This document shows, piece by piece, positions 16,856 through 26,810 of a stretch of DNA of 64,000 nt (the stretch's first letter is position 1; every line of letters begins with the position of its first letter). Source of the stretch: Flavobacteriaceae bacterium (lineage in GTDB: Bacteria; Bacteroidota; Bacteroidia; Flavobacteriales; Flavobacteriaceae); contig JAITMD010000002.1 in NCBI GenBank assembly GCA_031277535.1, forward strand, positions 18,438 through 82,437, given 5' to 3'. The notes under the pieces are model-generated. The model ran no database searches. It was not told the origin of the DNA and was given only the letters and a program-made list of their open reading frames with translations. Both the position numbers and the translations under genes were made by a program.

Positions 16856-17467
16856 ATGAAAAAATCATTATTAGCATTAGCTTTAGTAGGAGTTTTTGCT
16901 GTTTCTTGTGGAGAGAAAAAAACTGAAAATAAAGAGGTACAAAATACAGATGCAGCAACAGAACAAACAACTGAAGTTGCTGAGCAAAAAGAATTGACAC
17001 ATACCTTGGAGTGGACAGCGTTTAAAACACCGAAGAAAGTAGGTGTAAAAGGATCGTTTACAGATATCCAGTTAATTGATGCTAAATCAGATGCTGCTAC
17101 TTTGGCTGAAGGATTAAAAGATGCTAAGTTTGTTGTAAACACAGCGTCAGTAAGCACAAATGATGCTGGACGTGACGAGAAGTTGAAAGGAGAATTCTTT
17201 GCTAAGATGGTAGGGAATATCAATGGATTCTTTGGGGAGTTTAAAGATGGTAAAGTAAAGGTTAGTCTTACAATGAATGGGGTGACAAAAGAGAAAGAGT
17301 TTACTTATACTGAAGAAGGGACTGCTATTAAAATTAATGGTAGTATTGATATCGTAGCAGACTTTACAGCTAAAGAAGCTTTTGATAGCTTACATCAAGC
17401 ATGTAAAGATTTACATGAAGGTAAAACGTGGTCTGATGTAGAGATTGCTGTTACCATTAGCAAATAA
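16856..17467 (+). CDS. YceI-family lipoprotein
   Basis: 203 residues. Signal peptide with lipobox AVSC, Cys at 18, then a Glu/Thr-rich linker (19-47) and a YceI-like lipocalin-type beta-barrel (48-203) with LEWTAFKTPKKVGVKGSF, KFVVNTASVSTNDAGRDEKLKGEFFAKM and a final VEIAVTISK. YceI proteins bind isoprenoid or amide-type lipids in the periplasm; the ligand here is unknown. As a lipoprotein, it should be anchored to the inner or outer membrane. Monocistronic with a terminator at once downstream. Confidence 0.9.
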   Translation: MKKSLLALALVGVFAVSCGEKKTENKEVQNTDAATEQTTEVAEQKELTHTLEWTAFKTPKKVGVKGSFTDIQLIDAKSDAATLAEGLKDAKFVVNTASVSTNDAGRDEKLKGEFFAKMVGNINGFFGEFKDGKVKVSLTMNGVTKEKEFTYTEEGTAIKINGSIDIVADFTAKEAFDSLHQACKDLHEGKTWSDVEIAVTISK

Positions 17468-17490
17468 GTATAGACCAAACAATAATAGAG

Positions 17491-17514
17491 AACTGCCTAA
17501 GGGCAGTTTTTTGT
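17491..17514 (+). terminator. Intrinsic terminator
   Basis: AACTGCC/GGCAGTT stem with loop TAAG, then a T-run, 24 bp after the YceI gene. Confidence 0.85.
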
Positions 17515-18020
17515 TTTATTAAGTAAAAAATTAAAAGATATGAAAAAATATATTCATAACTTTATGGAGTTATTGTTTTGAATAATGTTTTTTGTTAACT
17601 TGTTTTAACTGTTATTTTAATATTTAGTTAATGATATTATAGGAAATTATTTATGTTATTTGTGTTGTAATAAATTGATTTATATACAAAACTATTGAAA
17701 CAGAATTTTTTAAATTTTCTTTTGAGCTGGCTACTTAGAGAGGAATTTGGTTTGTTGTTTTGTTGTTCTGTTTGATAGATAAAAAGTATATAAATTAGCT
17801 GTGAGAAAGACTATCTGTATTGATAGTCTTTTTTTGTTATATAATATTTCATAAAGAGTTTGGTGATGGAATCTAAAGAGTAAAAGCTTTAGATGTTATT
17901 AAATAGTTTTGTGTAGTATTGAAGTGGTAAGGATATCGTTTAGTAGTAGGTGTTATTAGAATTAACAGTACGATAATGTAAGATCATTATTTATAAAGTA
18001 TATTTAAATAGTTGAAAAAG
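17515..18020. other. Non-coding gap, first part
   Basis: AT-rich with no plausible gene. It holds a second terminator-like hairpin (AAAGACTATC/GATAGTCTTT, 17806-17831, followed by T's), which implies a transcript ending here without a visible ORF. It precedes the structured RNA candidate. Confidence 0.45.
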
Positions 18021-18310
18021 AAAAGATGACGAGATAAATAGTAGAATTACCTTATGAGTAATTATACTTTAGTTATTCAAAGTAATTCATACCATTGAAA
18101 ATTCTACTTTTAATCGTCAATAAAATATAGGTTAGGCAAATTAAGTAAAACATAAGTAAAGTAAAGAAGAGTTAGAGGTACAGTTAGGTACTATTTCTAT
18201 TCGGATAGAAATAGTATTAGAGTTTTATGTGCCTTGACAGTTATGCTTAATTTGGTTTAAAGTGCTTATGGGAAGGAAATATCTGTTTAGGTATTTCCTT
18301 CTTTTTTATT
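18021..18310 (+). ncRNA. Structured RNA candidate ending in an intrinsic terminator
   Basis: Two self-complementary blocks and a terminator. Block A: TGACGA/TCGTCA (18027-18032, 18114-18119) enclosing AGTAGAATT/AATTCTACT (18040-18048, 18100-18108). Block B: CAAATTAAG/CTTAATTTG (18137-18145, 18246-18254), then CATAA/TTATG (18151-18155, 18241-18245), AGGTAC/GTGCCT (18176-18181, 18229-18234) and a perfect 12-bp hairpin with a TCGG loop (18189-18216). A terminator follows (GAAGGAAATA 18272-18281 / 18292-18301 then T's). No ORF lies in the 1.2-kb gap. Nested stems in this order are hard to get by chance. It is not a tRNA; which RNA class it is, if any, I cannot tell. Confidence 0.55.
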
Positions 18311-18694
18311 GTTGAATACACAATTTGGAAATAGCTTCTTGAAATACGCTTTTTTTAGAAGAAAAAGCGCTTTAAACTTTCTGTAAAAACATTGAGATTT
18401 TATTGTTTTTACCTCCTTAAAGTCGCAAATAGTGAACAAATATTATTTTTTTAAAAATTAAGCAAAAAAAGGAGTGATTGTTGATGAATATTAGGCTACA
18501 GTAGGCTATTTCCTTATTTTTTAAACCGACAATTTGTGACAAAATGAGTGTGTTTACTCAAAATAATGCATGCTTCATGTAATTTTTAATTGTTAATTTT
18601 TAACAATATCGTATTTTAGCTATAAATTTAACTCAGGAAAATACATAATTGGGAAGAGTGATTTACTTGAGAATTTTAAAATTAAAAGTTTACT

Positions 18695-19585
18695 ATGAAG
18701 AAATTACGTTACTATTTTTTAATCCTAAATTATCTACAAGAAAGAGGGGCTTTGTCACGGGAGGAATTGTTGAATCATTTGCGAGAATTCGATATTGAAA
18801 TTAGCGAACGTACTTTTTATCGTGCATTGAGTGATTTAGAAACAGAATACAATATTGAGATAAAACACAGAACAGCACAAGGAGGTTATTTTATTATAGA
18901 ATCGTGTAAGAATCAAGCGAAAGTAGTGTTAAGTTGTTTAAAGAATTTGATAACAAGTGATATTCTAATGACAGAGCATAACAATAAGTATGATTTGAAT
19001 GATTTTGTTACTTTAGAGAATACAACAAATACTGTTCCTATCAATACATTGAGAAAAGTGTTGTTGGCAGTAGTAAGTAATAAGAAAATAAGTTTTGAGT
19101 ATCACAATGTTTTGAAAGGACATACAAAGAATCATATTTTATCACCTTTCTTCTTTAAACAATACCAAGATCAATGGTTTGTAGTTGGAAAAGATGGGCA
19201 GATGCTTAAAAGTTTTTCTTTGCATCATATGAAAGATATTCAAGTCTTGACAGAAGGATTTAAGGAGAATATTAGCAAAGCGAAAAAGATTTATGAAGAA
19301 CTGGTTGGAGTGCATCACAGTGAAGAGAAGTTACAAGAAGTTGTATTAGCTTTTGATCGTGGACAAGAATCTCATCTAAAAGCTTTACCTATTCATCATT
19401 CTCAAATCATAGAAAATGATCCAGAGAATGAATCATTAATTGTTAAGCTGGCATTGCGTCCTAATGCAGAATTAAAACAACAAGTTTTAAAGTATGGCTC
19501 ATTGGTAGAAGTAGTGGAGCCTAAATGGTTCAGAGAAGAATTAATACATGAGTTAGAACATGCCCTATCTTTTTATCGTGCATAG
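18695..19585 (+). CDS. WYL-domain transcriptional regulator
   Basis: 296 residues. The N-terminal part (1-65) is an HTH: LSREELLNHLREFDIEISERTFYRALSDL, a DeoR/WYL-type winged helix. Residues about 125-205 form a WYL domain (NKKISFEYHNVLKGHTKNHILSPFFFKQYQDQWFVVG) that senses ligands such as oligonucleotides or small molecules in other members. The C-terminal part is the WYL C-terminal extension. These proteins are transcription regulators, sometimes of defence or DNA-damage genes. No obvious target is adjacent, as the next gene is YfhO-type and separated by a structured RNA-like region. Confidence 0.85.
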   Translation: MKKLRYYFLILNYLQERGALSREELLNHLREFDIEISERTFYRALSDLETEYNIEIKHRTAQGGYFIIESCKNQAKVVLSCLKNLITSDILMTEHNNKYDLNDFVTLENTTNTVPINTLRKVLLAVVSNKKISFEYHNVLKGHTKNHILSPFFFKQYQDQWFVVGKDGQMLKSFSLHHMKDIQVLTEGFKENISKAKKIYEELVGVHHSEEKLQEVVLAFDRGQESHLKALPIHHSQIIENDPENESLIVKLALRPNAELKQQVLKYGSLVEVVEPKWFREELIHELEHALSFYRA

Positions 19586-19611
19586 TGATAAAAAGAATGT
19601 TTTTAATTCAA

Positions 19612-19805
19612 TTAATAGTTAGTCCCTACAAGCAAGCATTCAGATAAAGCTAATATATGCAGAAGTGAAATCTATGTTTTTGTACATAGATTTACAGTTA
19701 CTTAGACGTATAATTAGCTTGTTTGTCTGCTAAGGAATAACAACCATGATTTTTGCACAAAAAGAGAGAAAAGTACTTTTTTAGGACTTTCTCTCTTTTT
19801 ATTTT
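19612..19805 (+). ncRNA. Structured 3' RNA or small RNA candidate with terminator
   Basis: Nested repeats: AAATCTATG/CATAGATTT (19668-19676, 19685-19693) lie inside AAGCTAAT/ATTAGCTT (19647-19654, 19713-19720), inside imperfect GTTAGTCCCTA/TAAGGAATAAC. A terminator hairpin based on AGAGAGAAA and T-rich tail follows (about 19759-19805). It may be the 3' UTR of the WYL gene or a separate small RNA. Confidence 0.4.
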
Positions 19806-19902
19806 TTTAAACCTTATCACATTTACCATAAACTTGTTTTAGTGGGTTGTAAAATTTACTTACTTTAGCATATTCAATTCAGGTATAATCTCAACATAGA
19901 TA

Positions 19903-22347
19903 ATGAATACGATTAAAAAGTTTTATCCGCATTTAGCAGTTATTATTGCATTTATTGCCATAGCATTATTTTATTTCTCTCCTGTACTTCAGGGAAAGGT
20001 TATTTATCAACAAGATATTGAGCATTACACAGGTATGGCTCAAGAACAAATAAAATATAGAGAGGCAACAGGAAATGAGGCTTATTGGACTAATAGTGCC
20101 TTTGGAGGAATGCCAACCTATCAATTAGGGGCAAAGTATCCACATAACTATGTAAAGGCTATAGATAGTGCAATTCGCTTTTTACCTCGTCCAGCAGATT
20201 ATCTATTCTTGTATTTTGTTGGTTTTTATGTCTTATTGATTTCTTTAGGAATGAAACCTTTGCGCTCGTTTATAGGGGCTTTAGCTTTTGGTTTCTCTAC
20301 CTATTTGATTATTATTTTAGGAGTAGGACACAATGCCAAAGCACATGCAATAGCTTATATGCCAATGGTTATAGCAGGAGTATTGTTGGTATTCCGCAAG
20401 AAGTACATTGTAGGAGGATTGCTAACTTTATTTGCTACAGCCTTGGAGATTAATGCCAATCACTACCAGATGACGTATTATTTGTTGTTTTTGTTGTTGG
20501 TGATAGGAGTGTACTATACGATTGATTACATTAAAAATAAAGATTTTAAAGGTTTAGGTATAGCAATGGCTATATTTGCTGGAGCAGTTATTTTGAGTAT
20601 TGGAACAAATGCGACAGGTCTGATGGCTACAGCAGAATATACGAAGTTCAGTACTCGTTCTAATAGCGAATTGACTTTTAAAGCGGATGGTTCTGCAAAA
20701 ACATCTTCAAATGCGATGACTTACGACTATATCACAGAATATAGTTATGGGCTTTTTGAAAGTTTGAATTTAGTTGTTCCTCGTTTAACAGGAGGGGCAA
20801 ATGCTGAACAATTAAATAGTGATTCAAATTTATATCGCTTTTTTGTTGGCTTAGGAGCTAATCCAGAACAAGCCAAACAAAGTAGTGAATCGGCACCTAC
20901 TTATTGGGGAGATCAACCTATTGTAGCTGCACCAGCTTATATTGGAGCAGTTGTATTTTTCTTATTTGTATTAGGTTTATTTACAGAATACCGAAAGATT
21001 AAATATATTTTCCTAACAGGTACAATTCTATCGTTATTTTTATCTTATGGTAAACACTTACCAGGTCTTACAGATTTCTTTATCAACTATGTGCCAATGT
21101 ACAATAAGTTTAGAGCGGTGTCGTCTATTCAGATATTGTTAGAAATGTGTGTACCTGCTTTAGCTATTTTAGGTCTGTATAGTTATAGCAAAGCAGAGGA
21201 ACAAGAGAAAATTAAAGCATTAAAACTGAGTGGAATAATTACAGGAGGGCTTTTAGTAATCTTGTTTTTTGCAAAAGGAATGTTGTCGTTCTCTGGTGCA
21301 AATGATGGGTATTTTATGCAGGCTTATGGACAAATAGGACCAGGGTATGTGCAAGCTTTGATAGAAGATAGAAAAGCAATGTATACCGCAGATATTTTGC
21401 GTTCATTTATTTTAATTGCATTAGCAGCAGCTGTATTATTCTTATTAGCAAAAGCTAAGATAAAAGAAAACCTTGCTTTAGTGTTGATTGGAGTGTTGAT
21501 GGTTGGAGATTTAGTATTGGTAGATCGCAAGTATGTGAATAATGATGCATTTGTATCTGCTTATCGCATGACGCATCCTTTTGAAGAATCACCTGCAGAT
21601 GCACAAATCTTGAAAGATAAATCAATTTATAGAGTATTTGAAGTAGAAGGAGGGTTGAATAGTGCAAGAACTTCTTTCTTCCATCATTCATTAGGAGGAT
21701 ACCATGCGGCGAAACCACGTCGTATGCAAGAATTAGTAGAGCATCAGATGGGAACAGGAAATCATATGACTGTGTTTAACATGATGAATGTGAAGTATGT
21801 GGTTCAAAATGATGAGGAAGGACAACCGGTACCAATGGCAAACAACATGGCGAATGGAAATGCTTGGTTTGTATCGACTATTAAAAAAGTAAATACAGCT
21901 GACGAGGAAATGAAAGCAATGGATAGCTTGGATTCTAAAAAAGTTGCTGTATTCAATCAAAAGATTTTTGCAGATGTAGCTCTTAAAGATTCATATGTGG
22001 TAGACTCATTGGCAACGATTAAGTTGACTTCATATGATCCTAATAAATTGGTTTACGAATCGAATAATACAGCAGATGGAGTAGCTGTATTTTCTGAAGT
22101 ATATTATCCAAAAGGGTGGATAGCAAAAATAGATGGAAAAGAGACTCCTATCTTTTCAGTGGATTACGTATTAAGAGGAATTTCTTTACCAAAAGGAAAA
22201 CATACAGTTGAATTCTCTTTTGAACCAGAAGTAATTAAAAAAGGAAGTATAATCTCTTTGATTAGTTTTGTACTTATGGTTTTAGTAACTATTGGGGCTT
22301 TGTATTACGGAACTAAAAAATGTAAAGAAGCAAAAGGAAATTGTTAG
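19903..22347 (+). CDS. YfhO-family multi-span membrane protein
   Basis: 814 residues with about 12 or more hydrophobic segments (first at 10-27) and a soluble C-terminal region (about 580-780). Early loop motifs QQDIEHYTGMAQEQ, TNSAFGGMPTYQL are typical of the YfhO family (GT-C-like membrane proteins). In Bacteroidota these proteins usually carry sugars to surface polymers or lipids; substrate here is unknown. The C-terminal part ends with PKGWIAKIDGKETPIF and GISLPKGKHTVEFSFEP, as in relatives. A glycosyltransferase starts 18 bp downstream, supporting a role in glycan synthesis. Confidence 0.8.
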   Translation: MNTIKKFYPHLAVIIAFIAIALFYFSPVLQGKVIYQQDIEHYTGMAQEQIKYREATGNEAYWTNSAFGGMPTYQLGAKYPHNYVKAIDSAIRFLPRPADYLFLYFVGFYVLLISLGMKPLRSFIGALAFGFSTYLIIILGVGHNAKAHAIAYMPMVIAGVLLVFRKKYIVGGLLTLFATALEINANHYQMTYYLLFLLLVIGVYYTIDYIKNKDFKGLGIAMAIFAGAVILSIGTNATGLMATAEYTKFSTRSNSELTFKADGSAKTSSNAMTYDYITEYSYGLFESLNLVVPRLTGGANAEQLNSDSNLYRFFVGLGANPEQAKQSSESAPTYWGDQPIVAAPAYIGAVVFFLFVLGLFTEYRKIKYIFLTGTILSLFLSYGKHLPGLTDFFINYVPMYNKFRAVSSIQILLEMCVPALAILGLYSYSKAEEQEKIKALKLSGIITGGLLVILFFAKGMLSFSGANDGYFMQAYGQIGPGYVQALIEDRKAMYTADILRSFILIALAAAVLFLLAKAKIKENLALVLIGVLMVGDLVLVDRKYVNNDAFVSAYRMTHPFEESPADAQILKDKSIYRVFEVEGGLNSARTSFFHHSLGGYHAAKPRRMQELVEHQMGTGNHMTVFNMMNVKYVVQNDEEGQPVPMANNMANGNAWFVSTIKKVNTADEEMKAMDSLDSKKVAVFNQKIFADVALKDSYVVDSLATIKLTSYDPNKLVYESNNTADGVAVFSEVYYPKGWIAKIDGKETPIFSVDYVLRGISLPKGKHTVEFSFEPEVIKKGSIISLISFVLMVLVTIGALYYGTKKCKEAKGNC

Positions 22348-22365
22348 TCTATAGTTTATAGAGAA

Positions 22366-23658
22366 ATGAAAGAGAGTAAAAAAGTTTTAATCGTATCTTA
22401 CTATTGGCCCCCTGCAGGAGGTCCAGGAGTACAGCGATGGCTTAAGTTTGTCAAATATTTACCATCGTTTGATATAGAGCCTATTGTTTATATTCCAGAG
22501 AATGCTAATTATCCTTTGTTAGACACAAAGTTTGTAGATGAAGTTAGCAAGGATATTACAATATTAAAACAACCAATAAAAGAACCTTATAAGTTAGCAA
22601 AAGCTTTAGTAGGAACTAAAGCAAATAATCTGAGCGCAGGAATGATTCCTCAACAGCGTAAACAAACTTGGATAGAGAAATGTCTGTTGTGGATACGAGG
22701 TAATATGTTTATCCCTGATGCTCGAGTAAGTTGGGTAAAACCATCTGTAAAGTATTTAAAAGCTTATTTGAAAGCTAATCCGAGTATCCAAACAGTAATT
22801 ACAACAGGACCACCACATAGTATGCATTTGATAGGAATGCATTTGAAAGAATTATTAAATATAGAGTGGATTGCAGACTTTAGAGACCCTTGGACAACAA
22901 TTGGGTATCACAAAGAGCTAAAACTGTCTGAAAGTGCTGTTAAAAAGCATTTAGAGTTAGAGAGAAGAATATTAAATGAAGCGGATAAAATAATTGTAAC
23001 AAGTAAGTCTACAAAGAAAGAGTTTGAAACAAAAACTTCTAAACCTATTTCTATTATTACCAATGGGTATGATGTAGTTCATTTAGGAAAGGTTGCTTTA
23101 GACGAAAAGTTTACTTTAGCACATATAGGATCATTCTTATCAAATAGAAACCCTCGAGTATTGTGGAAAGCAATTAGCGAGTTGCGTAAAGATAACCCTG
23201 CATTTAAAGCTGCATTTGAACTAAAATTAGCAGGAAAGGTCAGTGAAGAAATAGTTGAAACCTTAAAAGAGTTTAAACTGTGGGAATGCACAAATAACAT
23301 GGGCTATATTGACTCTACAGAAGCATTAATTCAAATGCGCTCCAGTCAAGCGCTGTTGTTAATAGAGATTGATTCTGATGATACAAAGGCAATAGTTCCT
23401 GGAAAACTGTTTGAATATATGGCTGCAGAACGCCCAATCATAGGAATAGGACCAGAGGAAGCGGACTTTTTTGAAATTATTCAACAAAGTAATACAGGAA
23501 AAGTAGCTTTGTATAGCGAAAAAGATAAGATTATTGATATTCTAATGGCTTACTTTGAATTGTACCAACAAGATCAATTAAAAGTACATGGAATGGGCTT
23601 ACAGTATTTTAGTCGTAAACGATTAACAGAACGATTAGCTTACGTCATTAATAGTTAA
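22366..23658 (+). CDS. Glycosyltransferase (GT4-like, GT-B fold)
   Basis: 430 residues. Typical start KKVLIVSYYWPPAGGPGVQRWLKFVKYL (a glycine-rich donor-side loop of GT-B enzymes), middle WIADFRDPWTTIGYH, and a C-terminal half with LAHIGSFLSNRNP, PGKLFEYMAAERPIIGIGPEEAD (E-rich nucleotide-sugar site). The enzyme should move a sugar onto a cell-surface glycan or lipid; donor and acceptor are unknown. It is co-transcribed with the YfhO-like gene and ends at a strong bidirectional terminator. Confidence 0.85.
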   Translation: MKESKKVLIVSYYWPPAGGPGVQRWLKFVKYLPSFDIEPIVYIPENANYPLLDTKFVDEVSKDITILKQPIKEPYKLAKALVGTKANNLSAGMIPQQRKQTWIEKCLLWIRGNMFIPDARVSWVKPSVKYLKAYLKANPSIQTVITTGPPHSMHLIGMHLKELLNIEWIADFRDPWTTIGYHKELKLSESAVKKHLELERRILNEADKIIVTSKSTKKEFETKTSKPISIITNGYDVVHLGKVALDEKFTLAHIGSFLSNRNPRVLWKAISELRKDNPAFKAAFELKLAGKVSEEIVETLKEFKLWECTNNMGYIDSTEALIQMRSSQALLLIEIDSDDTKAIVPGKLFEYMAAERPIIGIGPEEADFFEIIQQSNTGKVALYSEKDKIIDILMAYFELYQQDQLKVHGMGLQYFSRKRLTERLAYVINS

Positions 23659-23702
23659 AAAACAAAAGGATTTGATTTACATAAATCAGATCCTTTTGTT
23701 TT
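23659..23702. terminator. Bidirectional intrinsic terminator
   Basis: A 20-bp stem (23659-23678 with 23683-23702, loop ACAT, one G-T) with A-run left and T-run right, between convergent genes. Confidence 0.9.
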
Positions 23703-23720
23703 TTAACTGTGTAGGCAATG

Positions 23721-25208
23721 TTACACAGCGAAATCTTTTAATTCTTCAATGTGATGAATACCATGTTTAGAACAGGTAATTCGAAATCTTTTATAATAGA
23801 AATCATCTTGATGCTTGATTTGCATGATAAAGTTGATATAATAGATTTTAGTACTGTAGATTTTACTGGTTTTTTCTGATCCATCGTCTTCTTTATTTAA
23901 CGTAAATAAAGGTGTTTTAGGATTTGCCATTCGCTGAATCATACGGGTAAAGTTAAACTGTATGATATCGTTAATCCCCTTAAAAATGTAATCATTAGTA
24001 ATATCTAATTTGTCTCTATCAATAGTTACTCGTTTGCGATAGAGTAGAATTTTCTCATCGTGTATTCTGTTTTCAAGTTCTACCAAAGAGGTTCTGTTTC
24101 TGATTTTCATAATTGATTTAGGTACTTTTAAATCTGTAATGAAATCCATACTCTCTTTGATATTTCCAATCTTTTCTTCTTTTAAGCTAAGTGTGGTATT
24201 GTGGTCAAAGTGTTTGTTGCTCAATTTTCCAGCAAAATAATAACGCATTAAGTCTTTGATGCGGTCTTTTAGCATATAGCTTACAACTAAAGCTACAAAT
24301 AAAGGCATAGTGAAGTTGCCGTATTTTTGCTGAAAGGAAAATGCAATACCTGTAGCAAAAACCATTGATATACCAGCGGCCAAGCTATAGTAAATCTGCT
24401 CTGTCCAAACACCATCTCTTTTGGTATTTGCATTCACAGATAACACGCTTTCTACATATTTGTCCAAAATACTTTGTCTGAATATGTAACGTTGATTAGC
24501 TTGCTCGTCAGTATTAGAAATGATGAGATAACCTTTTTGTTCTTTATGTGCCCATTCCTTTTTTATCAGTTTTAGATTGGACTGTATAATTGATTCAAAT
24601 CTTTTAGCATCCCACTTCTCTAAATAATTGTTTAGTGCAAAAGTGTTTTGTATGATGCAATTGCTTAAAAACTCATCTCCAAATAAGAATAATTCAAAGG
24701 CTTTAGAAGAAACTACAGGTGCATTGATTAACTTTTGTAGTAATCTAAATTTATTGCGGATAACTTTCATATTCTGAAGATAGCTGTGACATAGAAATTC
24801 TGTGTCCTCCTTCATCGAATTATCCGTAATATGTGCAATGGTATCTCTTGTTGCACTTTTGAAGATAGCTAAGAAAATTTGTAACTCATACTCGTAGTGT
24901 TTAAATGATGTACGAGTATTTTCATTTAACATCTTTTCAATGCTCTTTGCTAAGTTTGTTAAGGGAGAATTAAGTTCTCCAGCAATGTCATTTAGTAGAT
25001 AAATAGGCGTAACAAGTCGTATAGTTGATTGTACATCACTATAAAATTGCTCTTTAGAATACGTTGATCTATTGATGTCAATACTGTTGGGAATAAAAAA
25101 CCATGTATTGACTTCAAAGTCATTGTGTTTAAGCTTCTTTCTTGTTAAGAATTGTATTTTTAATTCTACTGAGTAATGATCATAAAGGTTTGCAAAGACT
25201 TGAATCAT
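23721..25208 (-). CDS. Conserved membrane protein of unknown function, last gene of the porin/SLC13 operon
   Basis: 495 residues. Mostly soluble, with two hydrophobic segments near 275-310 (YSLAAGISMVFATGIAFSF and MPLFVALVVSYML), then a KDRIKDLMRYYFAGKLSNKHFDHN stretch. I do not recognise the family. The distal third has basic and beta-rich parts (YKRFRITCSKHGIHHI at the end). Six bp after the SLC13 gene, so co-expressed; it may help that transporter or regulate it, which is only inferred from linkage. Confidence 0.7.
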   Translation of the reverse strand: MIQVFANLYDHYSVELKIQFLTRKKLKHNDFEVNTWFFIPNSIDINRSTYSKEQFYSDVQSTIRLVTPIYLLNDIAGELNSPLTNLAKSIEKMLNENTRTSFKHYEYELQIFLAIFKSATRDTIAHITDNSMKEDTEFLCHSYLQNMKVIRNKFRLLQKLINAPVVSSKAFELFLFGDEFLSNCIIQNTFALNNYLEKWDAKRFESIIQSNLKLIKKEWAHKEQKGYLIISNTDEQANQRYIFRQSILDKYVESVLSVNANTKRDGVWTEQIYYSLAAGISMVFATGIAFSFQQKYGNFTMPLFVALVVSYMLKDRIKDLMRYYFAGKLSNKHFDHNTTLSLKEEKIGNIKESMDFITDLKVPKSIMKIRNRTSLVELENRIHDEKILLYRKRVTIDRDKLDITNDYIFKGINDIIQFNFTRMIQRMANPKTPLFTLNKEDDGSEKTSKIYSTKIYYINFIMQIKHQDDFYYKRFRITCSKHGIHHIEELKDFAV

Positions 25209-25214
25209 ATTGTT

Positions 25215-26810
25215 TTAAAAAAATAAACCATTAGTATATCCTAACCATCTTAATACTGTTTCTCCCCATACAATAATCATAACCCAAGATATACACATCA
25301 TAGCAAAACCGAATTTAAAGGTATCACTCCAGCTATACTGGTTTGTTGTGTAAAGTAGGGCAGCAGGTTTACTATTAAATGGCAATACGTAAACATGCTC
25401 GATTAGTAGAGCTACTGGAAACGATAAACTTAAAATAGGATATCCAAATTTTTGAGCAACACCTATAGCGATTGGTACAAAGATTAAAGCACGCATTGTT
25501 TTGGATTGAAATAAGATAGCACTAAATAACATTAGAGCGGTTAATATCATATACAATACCCAGAATGGAGTACTTTGATCTATAGCAAAATAATCGAATA
25601 CTACTTCTACCAGAGTATTTGGAAGTCCTGTAGCGTCTAATCCTGCTCCTAATGTGTATGCTCCTGCAGAGAATAGCATTAAGTGCCAAGGTATATCTAC
25701 ATCATTCCATTTAACTACTCCAATACCAGGAAATAGTGCAATTACTGCTCCCATAAAAGCTACTGCTGTTTGGTTTATCCCATGTTGTTTATCTGTAGCC
25801 CACAGTATTAAAACACCTACAAAAATAGCAATTGCTTTGTATTCTGCCATGGTCATTTTTCCCATTGCCTGATATTCTACTTTAAGTTTCTCTATTCCTC
25901 CCTCAATTTGTGGCTGATTCTCTCCTTTTTTTAGCGGGAATATCAGCTTAGAACCTACAAACCAAGCGATAAAAATTAGAATAATAGCCAAAGGAAAAGC
26001 AGCAATAAACCAGTCTTGGTAGCTAAATAAGTCCCAACCCATGGCACCTGCAATTAAAGAAGCGGCTAATAAGTTAGCTCCCGACCCTGTCAAAAATCCT
26101 GAAGCTCCTATATTGATTTGAAATAGATTCTGTAACACTAAATTACGACCGAAGTTATTTCTATTGTCTCCTCCAGTTGCCCCATAAATAGCAGCAATCA
26201 CCATAAAAATAGGTAATAGGATAGTTGCTTTGGCTGTGGTAGCAGAAATAAAAGCTGATAACACCACATTGATAATAATAAAGCTTAACGTTACCCAAAA
26301 AGCATTTTTTCCAAATCGGATTACAAACCATAAGGCAAATCGTTTGGCAGCTCTTGTTTTTACCAACATACTCGCCAATACGAAAGACAAGATGTTTAAC
26401 CACATCACGGGATGTCCCAACTGAGCATAAGCTACTTTATCCGTGGTTACTTGTGTAAGTACCATGCCTAAGATTAATAGCAATGAGGTAAGGTAGTTTG
26501 GAATAGCTTCTGTAATCCACAAGATAATAGCAGCAATAAAAATAGCTAACATAGCATAATTGATACGAATAAATTGATCGTGTCCAATAGCCTCAAAGCG
26601 CTTTAAAGCACCATCTGCCAATGTACTGCTATCTATAGAATCTAAGAAGTTGATATTTGAAAAACAGTAGATAAATACAAAAGCAATAAAAGCCAGTGGA
26701 ATTCCGACTTTTGCCATGATTTGCTCTACTTTACTTTTTTCCATTTTAGGCAATTTCTCTATCGAGTAATTGTTCATGTCTAAAAGATCGTTCGTGTTTT
26801 TATCTGTCAT
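25215..26810 (-). CDS. SLC13 (DASS) family anion symporter
   Basis: 531 residues, about 11-12 membrane segments. Diagnostic parts are AFISATTAKATILLPIFM (first SNT-like motif), HPVMWLNILSFVLASMLVKT, and FQSKTMRALIFVPIAIGVAQ (second half). The family imports sulfate, phosphate or dicarboxylates with Na+. SNT motifs are changed: ATT and QSK in place of the canonical SNT, so selectivity may differ. Its start overlaps the beta-propeller gene by 11 bp. Because the operon also encodes a phosphate-type porin and CYTH proteins, a phosphate-like substrate is my inference. Confidence 0.85.
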   Translation of the reverse strand: MTDKNTNDLLDMNNYSIEKLPKMEKSKVEQIMAKVGIPLAFIAFVFIYCFSNINFLDSIDSSTLADGALKRFEAIGHDQFIRINYAMLAIFIAAIILWITEAIPNYLTSLLLILGMVLTQVTTDKVAYAQLGHPVMWLNILSFVLASMLVKTRAAKRFALWFVIRFGKNAFWVTLSFIIINVVLSAFISATTAKATILLPIFMVIAAIYGATGGDNRNNFGRNLVLQNLFQINIGASGFLTGSGANLLAASLIAGAMGWDLFSYQDWFIAAFPLAIILIFIAWFVGSKLIFPLKKGENQPQIEGGIEKLKVEYQAMGKMTMAEYKAIAIFVGVLILWATDKQHGINQTAVAFMGAVIALFPGIGVVKWNDVDIPWHLMLFSAGAYTLGAGLDATGLPNTLVEVVFDYFAIDQSTPFWVLYMILTALMLFSAILFQSKTMRALIFVPIAIGVAQKFGYPILSLSFPVALLIEHVYVLPFNSKPAALLYTTNQYSWSDTFKFGFAMMCISWVMIIVWGETVLRWLGYTNGLFF

